Source: Massilia atriviolacea
GTDB taxonomy: Bacteria > Pseudomonadota > Gammaproteobacteria > Burkholderiales > Burkholderiaceae_D
NCBI RefSeq assembly: GCF_003953935.1
Contig: NZ_RXLQ01000003.1
Span: 248,001 to 312,000 of the forward strand
Length of the DNA stretch: 64,000 nucleotides
Reading direction: 5' to 3'
A program made the position numbers and the translations under genes. Positions 50,601 through 60,420 of the stretch are shown piece by piece. The notes under the pieces were generated by a model that was not told the DNA's origin, did no database searches, and saw only the letters and a program-made list of their open reading frames with translations. The stretch's first letter is position 1. Every line of letters begins with the position of its first letter.

Positions 50601-53600
50601 CAGTCGACGGTGACGGTGTCCTCGCGCGAGCCGGAAGCGCTCACGCCGAACAACTCGGCCGACCAGAGCACCACCATCAAGATGCGCGTCGACCTGAAGA
50701 TGAGCAAGGCGGCCTTCGCCTGGAACGGCACCAGCAACGCCGGCGCCACGGCGGTGCAGTTGCGCCAGCCATTCTTCTGGGTACTGACCCTGAACAACGC
50801 CGGTCCCGGCAACAGTAACGGCACCGTGATCAACGACGTGCTGCCGGCCGGCCTGACGGTCTACACCGGCGGCGCGGCTGCGCCGTACAACGCGGCGCCG
50901 TATAACGCCGGGATTACCTGGAGCACCAACAACGCGGCCCCGAGCAACGGTAGCTGCGGCGCCGGCGCGACCATCAGCTGCGCCGTCGGCCTGCTGGAAG
51001 TGGGCAAGTCGGCCACCGTGCGCATTCCCGTGATCGCCACCGCCGCCAATCCGGCGCTGGAAAACTGCGGCACCGCCAGCACCACCGATGTCGAGCGCAC
51101 CGCGGTCGACAACCGCGGCTGCGCCACCATCGCGGTCCAGCCGTCCTCGATCGCCGGCTTCGTCTACGAAGACAATAACAACGACGCCGCCAAGGCGGCG
51201 GGCGAGACCGGCATCACCGGCGTCACCCTGCGCCTGGACGGTACCGATCTCTACGGCAATACCGTGAGCAATGTCACCACCGTGACCAGCGCCGGCGGCG
51301 CCTACGTCTTCAACAACCTGTCGCCGGGTACCTACAAGGTCACCGAAGTCCAGCCGGCCACCCACCTGGACGGCAAGGATGCCGCCGGCAGCGCCGCCGG
51401 CACTGCCAGCGACGCCACCGCCGACGAGATCGGCAACATCGTCCTGCCTGCCAGCACGGCCGCCACCGGCTACCTGTTCGGCGAACTGAAACCGGCCGCC
51501 TTGTCGGGCTACGTCTTCGTCGACCTCGACAAGGACGCCGTGCGCGACCTGACCGGCGTGCCTGCCACCGACGAGAGCGCGGGCGTGACCAGCGTCAGCA
51601 TGACCCTGTCCGGCAGCGACGACCTGGGCCCGGTGAACGCCACCGTCCAGACCGGCGTTAACGGTTCCTACAGTTTCGGCAATCTGCGTCCCGGCAGCTA
51701 CCAGGTCGTGCAGCAAACCCTGACCGGCGTGACCCACACCGGCATGACCGCCGGCAGCAAGGGCGGCAACGATGGCGCCGCCGTGCTGGCCCCGAATACC
51801 CCGGTACTCGGCCTGACCAAGCGCACCCTCGGCAATGTGGTGCTGGTGGCCGGCGACGCCGCCATCAACAACAACTTCGGCGAAACCGGCCAGGGCCTGG
51901 GCGGCGCCGTGTATGCCGACCTGAACAACAATGGCGTCAAGGATACGGGCGAGCCGGGCATTCCGGGCGTGCAGGTCACCCTGTCGGGCAACACCGCGAC
52001 CGGCGCCAGCGTGTGCGTCGAAATTTCGCCGAACCCGTGCACCATCGTCACCGACAGCAACGGCAGCTACAGCTTCACCGGCCTGCCGTCGAGCGACCCG
52101 GCCGGCTACGTGCTCACCGAGCAGAGCCAGGCCAGCGCGCCCCTGTCCAACTACGCCGACGGCATCGACGCTGTCGGTACCGTGAACGGCGTGGTCCGTG
52201 GCAGCATGACGAACGACAAGTTCAGCGGCATCGTCATCGGCACCGGCCAGTTCGGCAGCAACTACAACTTCGGCGAATCGACGGCCAGCCTGTCGGGCAA
52301 GGTCTATCTGGACGGCGACCGCAGCGGCACCCTGAACGCCGGCGACACGCCGTTGCCGAACGTGACGGTCACCCTGTCGGGCAGCACCGCCACCGGCGCC
52401 AATGTCTGCAGCGTCGTGAGCAATTGCGTCGGCCAGACCGATGCCAACGGTAACTACAGCTTCACCGGCCTGCCAGCCAGCAATGGCGCCGGCTACACCG
52501 TGACCGAAACCCAGCCGGTCGACTTCGTCGACGCCACCAACACGCTCGGCACCGGCGCCAGCGTGCCCGGCAACCTGGGCGTGGCGGGCACCAGTTCCTT
52601 CAACGGCGTGGTGCTGGGCGCGGGCCAGAAGGGCATCGATTACCTGTTCGGCGAAGCCACCGGCAAGCTGAGCGGCTTCGTGTATGCCGACAAGAACAAC
52701 AACGGCATCATGGATGCCGGCGAAAGCGGCATCGGCGGCGTCTCGCTGGCGCTGACCGGCACGGCGGCCAGCGGCGGCAGCGCCTGCGGCGCGCCGGCCT
52801 GCACGGCCACCACCAATCCGGACGGTTCGTACAGCTTCAGCTTCCTGCGCAACGCCAACGGCGCCGGCTATACCGTCACCGAAACCCAGCCGGCCGCCTA
52901 CCTCGACGGCATCACCCGCAAGGGCAACGTCGGCGGCGTGCCGTGCGCGGCCTGCGTCGACAATACGGCCAACGCGATCGGCACCATCGCCTACGTCGTG
53001 GACAAGACCCACAGCGACTTCAACTTCGGCGAACTGCTGCCGGCCAGCGTCAGCGGGTTTGTGTATGCGGACAGCAACCAGAACGCCGCGCTCGACAAGG
53101 ATGAGCAGATTCCCGGCGTGACCGTCACCCTGAGCGGCACCGACGACCGCGGCGCGGCCGTCAACCTGAGCACGACCAGCGCGGCCGACGGCAGCTACCG
53201 TTTCGACAAGCTGCGTCCGAGCAGCGGCGCCGGTTACACCGTGAGCGAAACCCATCCGGCCGGCTTCAACGATTTCCCTGGCAATACCGGCTCGCTGCCG
53301 GGCACCATCGGCGGTGTCGGCGCCGGCGTGGCCGTGCCGAACAGCATCGGCGGCCTGCAACTGGTGCAGGGCGACGCTGCCGTGAACTACAACTTCCGCG
53401 AAATCGGCGCCAGCATCGGCGGCGCCGTGTACTTCGACGCCAACAGCAACGGCCAGCGCGACAGCGGCGAAGCGCCATTCCCCGGCGTCACCGTGCGCCT
53501 GGCCGGCCCGACCCCGCGCACCGTGGTCACCGGCGCCGACGGCAGCTTCCTGTTCACCGGCCTGATGGCGGGTAACTACACCATCGTCGAAACCCAGCCG

Positions 53601-56600
53601 GGTGGCGTGACCGATGGTGCGGACACGGCCGGCTCGCTGGGCGGCACCATCAATGCGCCGAAGAACAGCATCGGCGGCATCAACCTGGCGCCAGGCGCGG
53701 CGGGCGCGAACTATCTGTTCGGCGAACGCAGCCTGCCGAGCGCGACCGGTTCGCTGGCCGGGACCGTGTATGTCGACGCCAACAAGGACGGCAAACGCGA
53801 CAGCGGCGAAGAACTGCTGGCCGGCGTCACCCTGACCCTGACCGGCGTGGACGCCAAAGGACAGCCGGTCACCCTGACCGCGCAGACCGACAGCAAGGGT
53901 AACTACCTGTTCCCGTTCCTGATTCCGGGCAGCTACAACCTGCTTGAAACCCAGCCGGAAAAACTGTCCGACTTCGAGGCCGCCAGCGGCACCAGGATCG
54001 GTACCCTGGGCGGCGGCGCACCTGGCTTGAATTCGGTCACCGCGATCGTGATTCCCGCCATGGGCGGGGCGGCCACCGGCTACGACTTCCGCGAGTTCAG
54101 CCCGAACGCGCAGGTGGCCGGTCCGGCCCAGCTCAGCGGTCACGTCTACGTCGACGGCAACAAGAATGCCAAGATGGAAGCGGGCGAAGCCCTGGCCGGC
54201 GTCACCGTCACCCTGACCGGTGTCGATGTCAACGGCGTGGCGATTCCCGCACGCACCACCCAGACCGGCGCCGACGGCAGCTATCTGTTCGACAAGCTCG
54301 TTCCTGGCACCTACACCGTGGTGGAAACCCAGCCGGCCGGCTATGGCGAATTCCCGACCAACACCGGCAGCGCTGTCGGCAGCGCGGGCGGCGTCCTCGA
54401 TGCCGGCCCGAACAAGATCACGAAAATCGTGCTGGCGCTGGGCAACAATGCGACCGACTACGATTTCCGCGAAGCGGGCGGCAGCCTGGCGGGCGTGGTC
54501 TACCGCGACGACAACCATAACGGCGTGCAGGACGCCGGCGAGCCGGGCATTGCCGGCGTGCCGCTCGGCGCCATCGGCGGCAAGGGCGAAGCAGGACGCG
54601 CCACCACCGGCGCCGATGGCCGCTTCCTGATCGTCGGCTTGCCTGCCGACACCTACAGCCTGGTGGAAACCCATCCGTCCGCCTACATCGACGGCAAGGA
54701 AAGCGCCGGCAAGATCGACGGCGCCGTGGTCGGCATTGTCGACAACAGCGGCTTCGATGCGACTGCGCCGAAGAACACCATCGGCGGCATCAAGCTGGGC
54801 GTGGCGCAGGACGGCGTGGACCACCTGTTCGGCGAACGCCGCGCGCGCCTGGAAGGCTATGTCTACGTGGACGCCAACCACAACGGCCAGATGGACGCGG
54901 GCGAGATCCCCTTGCCTGGCGTGCACGTCACCCTGACCGGGAATGGAACAAGCGGCGGCGACTGCGTGCAAGGTTGCGTGGCGCTCACCGGCGCCGACGG
55001 CAAGTATGTGTTCGAGAACCTGGTTCCCGGCCGCTACACCCTGGTCGAGTCGCAAACCGACCTGCCGACCTCGAAGTACATGGATGGCAAGGAAACCGCC
55101 GGCGTGGCGGGCGGGATCGTCGACAACAGCAGCTTCGGCACCGCGCCGTCGCAAAACACGATCGCGCAGATCGACGTCACCAGCGAGAAGCTGGCGGCCA
55201 ACAACGGCGTGATCGGCGGCAACCTGTTCGGCGAGCGCGTGCGTCCGGGTCCGGAAACCAGGGCGCCGATCATCAACGGCTATGTCTGGATGGACCGCGG
55301 CCACACCCGCACCCGTCCGAACGACCATGAAGGCGTGAAGGACTGGACCGTGACCCTGACCCAGAACGGCAAGCCGGTCTGCACCGTCAAGAGCGATGCG
55401 AATGGCTTCTACCAGTTCGACAGCCTGCGTTGCCCCGGCTATGAAGGCACGGGCCTGCCGACCGGTCCCGGCTTCGAGATCCGCTTCACCAAGGATGGCA
55501 ACGGCATGCCGAACGTTCCGACCTCGGCCGGTAACGCCGGCAAGCCGGACGCCGGCTTGATTCGCGACATCACCCTGACCGACAACAGCGACATCACCGA
55601 GCAGAACCTGCCGCTCAACCCATCGGGCGTGGTGTACGACAGCGTGACCCGTCAACCGGTACGCGGCGCGGTCGTGAGCGTCAGCGGTCCGGCCGGTTTC
55701 GACCCGGCGCGTCATCTGCTGGGCGGCCTGGCGGCAGTCAAGCAGACCACCGGCAGCGACGGCGTGTACCAGTTCTTCCTGCAAAACGGTGCGCCGGCCG
55801 GCACCTACAAGCTGGCGATCAGCAGCTATCCGACCGGCTACGTGCCGGCCGAATCGGCGCGGATTCCATCGTGCCAGGGTGCACTGCCGGTCGCGGCCAA
55901 CGCGAATGTGGCGCTGGTCCAGAAGTCGAACAGCGCCCCTGCAACGGCTGTCAACCTGCACAAACCGGGCGCCTGCGTCGGCCTGGTGCCGGGCGGGGCG
56001 GACACGACCCAGTACTACACCACCTTCACGGTGGGCCCGAACGGCGCGCCGGTGGTGAACAACCACCTGCCGATCGACAAGATCGAAGCGGCCGGCCTGG
56101 CGCTGACCAAGACCGGCGACAAGCAGCAGCTGGAATTCGGCGAAAGCCTGCTGTACACCCTGACCGTGCGCCAGACCAGCGGCAGCGCGGTGGCGCAGGC
56201 AACGGTGCGCGACAGCCTGCCGGCCGGCTTCGCGCTGGTGCCGGGCACGGTCAAGGTCGACGGCAAGCCGGTGGCCGATCCCGCGGTCACCAGCGGTCCG
56301 GTGCTGGCCTTTAACCTGGGGCCGCTGGCCAGCAACAAGCAGGCGGTATTGACCTACCGCCTGCGCGCCGGCGTCGGCAGCCTGCAGGGCGACGGCATCA
56401 ACCGCGCGATCGCCTATGCCTGCAACCAGGCCTCGGGTTGCGTCGCGCCGGGTTCGTACCAGCCGGTGCCGGATGCGTATCCGTCCAACCGCGCCGAGTA
56501 CAAGGTGCGCCTGACTGGTGGCGTGTTCACCGAACAGGCCTGCGTGGCCGGCAAGGTATTCGTCGACTGCAACGGCAACTCGGTGCAGGACAGCGAAGAG

Positions 56601-57056
56601 CTGGGCATTCCGGGCGTGCGCCTGTATATGGAAGACGGCACCTCGTTCACCACCGATGTGGAAGGCAAGTACAGCTACTGCGGCCTGTCTCCGAAATCGC
56701 ACGTGATCAAGGCCGACAGCCTGACCCTGCCGCGTGGCAGCCGCTTGACGACGACCAGCAACCGCAACCTGGGCGACGCCAACAGCATCTGGCTGGACGC
56801 CAAGAATGGCGAGCTGCTGCGCGCCGACTTCGCCGAAGGTTCGTGCTCGGCGCCGGTCGTCGAGCAGTTGAAAGCGCGCCGCAGCCAGGGTGGCACGCGT
56901 GCTCCGGAAACGGAAGCGGCGCGCCTGCCGGGCCTGAAGTTCGACAGTAAAGCTCCTGCCGCGCCGCGGCAGGCGACCGACAGCGCCAACCAGGAACTGG
57001 TCAAGCCACGCCAGGGAGCAATCCCTGCCGGCGCGGGAGAAGCCCGTGCGCAATAA
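47700..57056 (+). CDS. giant secreted DUF11 / SdrD-B (CnaB-type) repeat protein
   Basis: The product is about 3,118 residues (3,114 from the second ATG at 47712). A signal peptide is visible (AFACLLRVAAVAVLGLPLQAAA). Eight DUF11-type domains follow (~residues 45-1140; each opens like DLxLxKTxxP and contains YTLTxxNxGP). About twelve SdrD-B/CnaB-like modules come next (to ~2640), each with a calcium-loop type DxNxNGxxDxGE and a GSYxFxxLxPGxY strand pair. A carboxypeptidase-regulatory-like module, one more DUF11 and a last cysteine-containing SdrD-B module end the protein. There is no LPXTG, membrane anchor or obvious passenger cleavage site. The next two genes encode an outer-membrane barrel and an OmpA protein, suggesting display through them. 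Function is probably adhesion or scaffold (inference). Confidence 0.85.
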   Translation: MKPIMHKSALPVFKSRSSKAFACLLRVAAVAVLGLPLQAAAVDMLVSRLTDTPDPAVRGGTILYSASVTNNTSDIAKDVKVVFTLDAGTTFVSVSDPACVYDAGSNKVTCSYATVAGDGAGAGTADVKEIDLVVRNLASAGQTVSLGAVVSTSDPDSNAGNNSLSQLTTIDNGADLSLVLTGSPSSLMASGSLVYTATLNNNGPDNAGATRATITLSPNLSYQTATGSGWSCGAAGQVVTCNRASAPTGALPVITINTRATGTTTGTITSTGVVTVSGGATDFNNANDASSANTTITVGTDLALTKTVSQALVGGGQPVSFTLAPRNLGPMTANNVTVSDTVPAGFAITGAAGTGWTCTINGQAVSCTRPSYTVGAAQDIVISTTAPSVQAQTNATNTAAIGSDTPDGDTGNNSGSVNVSIVPDGVDLSVTKTKTPNPVAQGANMVSTMRVTNHGPGAALAGEVKIVETLPVGETFVSASGANWTCAPQAGQDITCTYALPLALNAQTSNLVLTTTATDAGTLTNTACAAYLDNGGLKVDPIAANNCVSATSQSTQTPNAADLQLSKAAAPGTLDWNAPTITYTLTVTNAGPGVSTNAVLSDPIPGFIPGKTVVTAAQTGGTSAVTFTCTTGAVVTCFTSGGTMAVGTTAIITVSVTRPLLDSSGQPGNKWVNSASVRSNAQGDPVPANNVASADVQVDPVSDLTVVNTVTPGSVPAGTNATYVLTINNNGPSTANGVTVTDVFTIPEGTMSVLSITASNGGVCQPYDPATRTISCAMGAMASGATRTITVVTRPDYMDNQPTPRTIGSTATVATTSNESDLGNNSSSNNLSVTPATLDLLVNNTDNVDPMGFVPAGAGPVFPDNVVTYRNTITNRGPSVATHLKLSYVMKPPAGKSMTFLGGKLLPDGAAYTNYCDQANSQVTGPAQMTVTCHFPTNEILEGNNANRDLYLDFRVDTQPTGSGDAYQSTVTVSSREPEALTPNNSADQSTTIKMRVDLKMSKAAFAWNGTSNAGATAVQLRQPFFWVLTLNNAGPGNSNGTVINDVLPAGLTVYTGGAAAPYNAAPYNAGITWSTNNAAPSNGSCGAGATISCAVGLLEVGKSATVRIPVIATAANPALENCGTASTTDVERTAVDNRGCATIAVQPSSIAGFVYEDNNNDAAKAAGETGITGVTLRLDGTDLYGNTVSNVTTVTSAGGAYVFNNLSPGTYKVTEVQPATHLDGKDAAGSAAGTASDATADEIGNIVLPASTAATGYLFGELKPAALSGYVFVDLDKDAVRDLTGVPATDESAGVTSVSMTLSGSDDLGPVNATVQTGVNGSYSFGNLRPGSYQVVQQTLTGVTHTGMTAGSKGGNDGAAVLAPNTPVLGLTKRTLGNVVLVAGDAAINNNFGETGQGLGGAVYADLNNNGVKDTGEPGIPGVQVTLSGNTATGASVCVEISPNPCTIVTDSNGSYSFTGLPSSDPAGYVLTEQSQASAPLSNYADGIDAVGTVNGVVRGSMTNDKFSGIVIGTGQFGSNYNFGESTASLSGKVYLDGDRSGTLNAGDTPLPNVTVTLSGSTATGANVCSVVSNCVGQTDANGNYSFTGLPASNGAGYTVTETQPVDFVDATNTLGTGASVPGNLGVAGTSSFNGVVLGAGQKGIDYLFGEATGKLSGFVYADKNNNGIMDAGESGIGGVSLALTGTAASGGSACGAPACTATTNPDGSYSFSFLRNANGAGYTVTETQPAAYLDGITRKGNVGGVPCAACVDNTANAIGTIAYVVDKTHSDFNFGELLPASVSGFVYADSNQNAALDKDEQIPGVTVTLSGTDDRGAAVNLSTTSAADGSYRFDKLRPSSGAGYTVSETHPAGFNDFPGNTGSLPGTIGGVGAGVAVPNSIGGLQLVQGDAAVNYNFREIGASIGGAVYFDANSNGQRDSGEAPFPGVTVRLAGPTPRTVVTGADGSFLFTGLMAGNYTIVETQPGGVTDGADTAGSLGGTINAPKNSIGGINLAPGAAGANYLFGERSLPSATGSLAGTVYVDANKDGKRDSGEELLAGVTLTLTGVDAKGQPVTLTAQTDSKGNYLFPFLIPGSYNLLETQPEKLSDFEAASGTRIGTLGGGAPGLNSVTAIVIPAMGGAATGYDFREFSPNAQVAGPAQLSGHVYVDGNKNAKMEAGEALAGVTVTLTGVDVNGVAIPARTTQTGADGSYLFDKLVPGTYTVVETQPAGYGEFPTNTGSAVGSAGGVLDAGPNKITKIVLALGNNATDYDFREAGGSLAGVVYRDDNHNGVQDAGEPGIAGVPLGAIGGKGEAGRATTGADGRFLIVGLPADTYSLVETHPSAYIDGKESAGKIDGAVVGIVDNSGFDATAPKNTIGGIKLGVAQDGVDHLFGERRARLEGYVYVDANHNGQMDAGEIPLPGVHVTLTGNGTSGGDCVQGCVALTGADGKYVFENLVPGRYTLVESQTDLPTSKYMDGKETAGVAGGIVDNSSFGTAPSQNTIAQIDVTSEKLAANNGVIGGNLFGERVRPGPETRAPIINGYVWMDRGHTRTRPNDHEGVKDWTVTLTQNGKPVCTVKSDANGFYQFDSLRCPGYEGTGLPTGPGFEIRFTKDGNGMPNVPTSAGNAGKPDAGLIRDITLTDNSDITEQNLPLNPSGVVYDSVTRQPVRGAVVSVSGPAGFDPARHLLGGLAAVKQTTGSDGVYQFFLQNGAPAGTYKLAISSYPTGYVPAESARIPSCQGALPVAANANVALVQKSNSAPATAVNLHKPGACVGLVPGGADTTQYYTTFTVGPNGAPVVNNHLPIDKIEAAGLALTKTGDKQQLEFGESLLYTLTVRQTSGSAVAQATVRDSLPAGFALVPGTVKVDGKPVADPAVTSGPVLAFNLGPLASNKQAVLTYRLRAGVGSLQGDGINRAIAYACNQASGCVAPGSYQPVPDAYPSNRAEYKVRLTGGVFTEQACVAGKVFVDCNGNSVQDSEELGIPGVRLYMEDGTSFTTDVEGKYSYCGLSPKSHVIKADSLTLPRGSRLTTTSNRNLGDANSIWLDAKNGELLRADFAEGSCSAPVVEQLKARRSQGGTRAPETEAARLPGLKFDSKAPAAPRQATDSANQELVKPRQGAIPAGAGEARAQ

Positions 57057-57078
57057 GCAACCATCCCGCCTGGCACAG

Positions 57079-60000
57079 ATGAACATCATGACGAACAAAA
57101 AACTTCTTCTTATTCAACGCCGCGGCACCGGTCGCCTGCTGGCGGGCGCGCTGGCGGTGGCCTGCGCTTTCCCGAACGCCGGCGCGCAAGTACTGCCGTC
57201 GTCTCCGCTTGACGCCGGCCTGCGCGCCCAGATGGCGGCGCCGCAACTCTGGGGCGGGCGTCTCGACGCCAGCGCCAGGGTGGCGCGCATCCTGGTCGAA
57301 ACCGACCGCGACGGCGTGCCGGCCGACGGCCAGTCGAAGGTAGCAGTGAGCGTGCAGGTGCTGGGCGAGGATGGCCAGCCGCTCAAGGAAGACGTGCTGC
57401 TGACCCTGGAAGCCTCGGCCGGCCGCATCCTGCTCGACGGCGCCGCCACCGACGCCCTCGGTCCGCAGAACGGCGACGCCAACAAGGTTACGCCCGGCAT
57501 GCAGCTGCGCGTGAAGGGCGGCAAGGCGCAATTCCGCCTGCTGGCCCCGGCGGCCGCCCAGGAAGTCCTGCTGCGCGTCGACGGCGGCAAGATCAGCACC
57601 CAGGGCGTGATCACCTTTGTTCCGGAACTGCGCCAGATGCTGGCCGTGGGCCTGATCGAAGGCGTGATCGCCAAGCGCAACCTGGAAGCGGGGGACCTGG
57701 CGCCGGCGCGCTTTAACGACGGCTTCGAGCAGGACATCACGCGCTGGAGCCGCCAGTTCAACAGCGGCAAGGCGAATGCCAGCGCGCGTTCCGCCTTCTT
57801 CGTCAAAGGCACCATCCTCGGCAGCAAGCTGTTGACGGCCGCCTACGATTCGGACCAGCAGACCAAGGAAAAGCTGCAGCGCGACATCAACCCGAACGAG
57901 TTCTACCCGGTCTACGGCGACAGCGCCAGCACCGCCTTCGACGCCCGTTCGGCCGGCCGCCTGTACGTGCGCGTCGACGACAAGAAGAGCTACGTGCTGT
58001 ACGGCGACTTTTCCACCAGCGACGGCACCATGTCCTCGGTGCCCGGTCCGAACGTGGGCCTGGAAGCGCGCAAGCTCGGCCAGTACCAGCGCACCGCCAC
58101 CGGCCTGCGCGGCAGCTGGGACGCCTCGCGCGGCAAGCTGGGCGGCTTCGCCTTCCACGACAATGCCAAGCAGGTGATCGAGGAATACCGCGCCAACGGC
58201 AGCTCTGGTCCCTTCGCCGTGCGCAACAACGGCGCGCTGACCAACTCCGAGCGCGTCGAACTGATCGTGCGCGACAAGAACCAGACCGACCTGGTCAAGC
58301 AAGTAACGCCCATGCGCCGCCTGGAAGACTACAGCTTCGAGCCGTTCTCGGGCCGCATCCTGTTCAAGCAGGCCGTGCCATCGCTAACGCCCGAAGGCGA
58401 CCCGCAATCGATCCGCGTGACCTACGAGGTGGAGCAGGGCGGCGACGACTTCTGGGTGATGGGCATCGACGGCGAATACCGCCTGAACGACAGCATCAGC
58501 GTCGGCATGGCCTCGGTCGAGGACAAGAATCCGCAGTCGCCGTACCGCCTGCACAGCGTGAATGCGAGCGTGAAGCTGGCGCCGTCGACCAGTTTCGTGG
58601 CCGAATTCGCGCAGAGCGAATCGACCACCTACAGCGCCAACGGCCAGGTGTTTACGACGCCGAGCGGGCAGGCTGGCGAGTTGTCGAGTTCGGCAACCGG
58701 CCAGGCTGCGCGCCTGGCCCTGTCGCACAAGGGCGAGACGGTCGAGGCGCGCGCCTACTGGCAGCGCGCCGACGACGAGTTCAACAATACAGCGGCCGGC
58801 ATCAGCCCCGGCCACAGCGACGCCGGCGTGAACGTCAGCGCCAGATTCACGTCGACCACCACGGCGTATGCCAGCGCCTTGCAGAGCAAGGACCAGCAGG
58901 TGGTGGCCCAGCGCGATGCGGTGCGCGTCGGCATGCTGTGGAAGGCCGATCCGCGCCTGACGCTGGACTTCTCGCTGCAGCACATGAAGGAAGAAGGCGA
59001 GCTGCGCAACCAGGTCGGCATGGCCAGCAATACCGGCGTGGTCTCGAACGCGAACGGCCTGAACCCGAGCGGCGGCTTCTTCGGCTTCGGCAACACCAAC
59101 AGCGCGATCAGCCCGGTCAACGGCGGCGCCATCACCACCTTCGCCCCGGTCGGCGCGACCACCGCGCCGGGCACGCGCGGCACGCTGGACGCGAATACGG
59201 TCGCCATCGGCGCCCAGTACAAGGCCACCGACCTGCTGAGCCTGACCGCCGTGGTCGAACATGGCGTGTCCGACAGCAATCAGAAGCGCTACGAGCTCGG
59301 TGCGCAGTATCAATTGTCCGAACGCAGCCGTGCGTATGCGCGCTACGAAAACCAGACCGGCCTGGCATCGCGCTACGCGCTCAATCCGGCCGAGAAGAGC
59401 AATGCCTTCGTGGCCGGGGTCGAATCGACCTACCTGCCGGGCGCCAGCATCTTCTCGGAATACCGCCTGCGCGATGCGCTCGACAGCGGGCTGGCCGACG
59501 GGCGCGACCTGCAACTGGCCAGCGGCGCGCGCAACACCTGGAACGTGTCCGAAGGCCTGGCGCTCTCCACCAACGCCGAATACCTGCACGTGTTCGACGG
59601 CCGCCAGCAAAAAGGCGTGGCCCTGGCCACGGCGCTCGACTACACCGCCAACCCGCTGTGGAAAGCCTCGGCCAAGCTCGAATGGCGGCGCCTGTTCGAC
59701 AGCCCTGGCGAGATCGGCAACCAGGCGCAGGACCAGTGGTTGAATACCCTGTCCTTCGTGCGCAAGCTCGACCGCGACTGGACCGTGCTGGCCCGCAACT
59801 ATGCCCTCCTGTCGCGCAACAACGACGACATCAGCGGCAAGCCGCTGGCCAACAGTCTGCAGGAACGCGCGCAGCTCGGCTTTGCCTGGCGTCCGGTGGA
59901 CCACAACCAGTTCAACGGACTGGCGCGCTACGAGTACAAGAACGTGCGCGACGGCGCCCGCGCCGATGGCGACAATTACGCCGCCCACATCGTCTCGACG

Positions 60001-60411
60001 CACCTGGACTACCATCCGAGCCGTCCCTGGTGGAGCACCGGCCGCCTGGCCGCCAAGAGCAGCCGCGAGCGCAACCTGCCGCTCGGGCAGCAGAAGTACA
60101 GCGCGTGGATGGCGTCCGGCAGGGTGGTGTACGACATCACCGAAAACTGGGACATCGGCGTGCTCGCCGCCTACCTGCACAGCCCGCAGAACAAGGGCAG
60201 CAGCCAGTATGCGCGCGGGGTCGAAGTCGGCTACCTGGTCAGGCAGAACCTGTGGCTGTCGGCCGGTTACAACGTCAGCGGCTTCCGCGAACGCGACCTG
60301 AGCGCGGCGGACTACACCTCCAAGGGATGGTTCGTGCGCCTGCGCTTCAAGTTTGACGAGAATGTATTCAAAGGCAAGGACCCAGAAGTCAACCGCACGC
60401 TGGCCCGCTAA
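57079..60411 (+). CDS. large outer-membrane beta-barrel protein with Ig-like N-domain
   Basis: The product is 1,110 residues. A signal peptide ends near PNAGAQV. Residues ~45-185 form an Ig/invasin-like domain (ARILVETDRDGVPADGQSKVAVSVQVLGE; DGGKISTQGVITFVP). The remainder is a long series of alternating aromatic/polar strands (SVGMASVEDKNPQSPYRLHS ... LSAGYNVSGFRERDLSAADY), ending GWFVRLRFKFDENVFKG, as in outer-membrane barrels. No TonB box or plug domain is obvious. A GTG at 57046 inside the giant gene and ATGs at 57079 and 57088 are possible starts. The tight spacing (22 bases after the stop) puts it in one operon with the giant protein, so it may anchor or export it. Confidence 0.75.
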   Translation: MNIMTNKKLLLIQRRGTGRLLAGALAVACAFPNAGAQVLPSSPLDAGLRAQMAAPQLWGGRLDASARVARILVETDRDGVPADGQSKVAVSVQVLGEDGQPLKEDVLLTLEASAGRILLDGAATDALGPQNGDANKVTPGMQLRVKGGKAQFRLLAPAAAQEVLLRVDGGKISTQGVITFVPELRQMLAVGLIEGVIAKRNLEAGDLAPARFNDGFEQDITRWSRQFNSGKANASARSAFFVKGTILGSKLLTAAYDSDQQTKEKLQRDINPNEFYPVYGDSASTAFDARSAGRLYVRVDDKKSYVLYGDFSTSDGTMSSVPGPNVGLEARKLGQYQRTATGLRGSWDASRGKLGGFAFHDNAKQVIEEYRANGSSGPFAVRNNGALTNSERVELIVRDKNQTDLVKQVTPMRRLEDYSFEPFSGRILFKQAVPSLTPEGDPQSIRVTYEVEQGGDDFWVMGIDGEYRLNDSISVGMASVEDKNPQSPYRLHSVNASVKLAPSTSFVAEFAQSESTTYSANGQVFTTPSGQAGELSSSATGQAARLALSHKGETVEARAYWQRADDEFNNTAAGISPGHSDAGVNVSARFTSTTTAYASALQSKDQQVVAQRDAVRVGMLWKADPRLTLDFSLQHMKEEGELRNQVGMASNTGVVSNANGLNPSGGFFGFGNTNSAISPVNGGAITTFAPVGATTAPGTRGTLDANTVAIGAQYKATDLLSLTAVVEHGVSDSNQKRYELGAQYQLSERSRAYARYENQTGLASRYALNPAEKSNAFVAGVESTYLPGASIFSEYRLRDALDSGLADGRDLQLASGARNTWNVSEGLALSTNAEYLHVFDGRQQKGVALATALDYTANPLWKASAKLEWRRLFDSPGEIGNQAQDQWLNTLSFVRKLDRDWTVLARNYALLSRNNDDISGKPLANSLQERAQLGFAWRPVDHNQFNGLARYEYKNVRDGARADGDNYAAHIVSTHLDYHPSRPWWSTGRLAAKSSRERNLPLGQQKYSAWMASGRVVYDITENWDIGVLAAYLHSPQNKGSSQYARGVEVGYLVRQNLWLSAGYNVSGFRERDLSAADYTSKGWFVRLRFKFDENVFKGKDPEVNRTLAR

Positions 60412-60420
60412 TTTCCTGAC

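Noticed and set aside
51150-55300. Regular repeats that might be taken for a CRISPR array.
   Set aside because: The repeats are coding, ~300 bases long and divergent, encoding SdrD-B modules. There are no short identical repeats with spacers.
47727-57098. An open frame of about 3,120 codons runs antisense to the whole giant gene.
   Set aside because: High GC with a repetitive DxNxNG/GSY codon pattern keeps the opposite frame free of stops. The antisense translation is a low-complexity Gly/Arg/Ala/Val/His string with no domains, and no start signal is seen.
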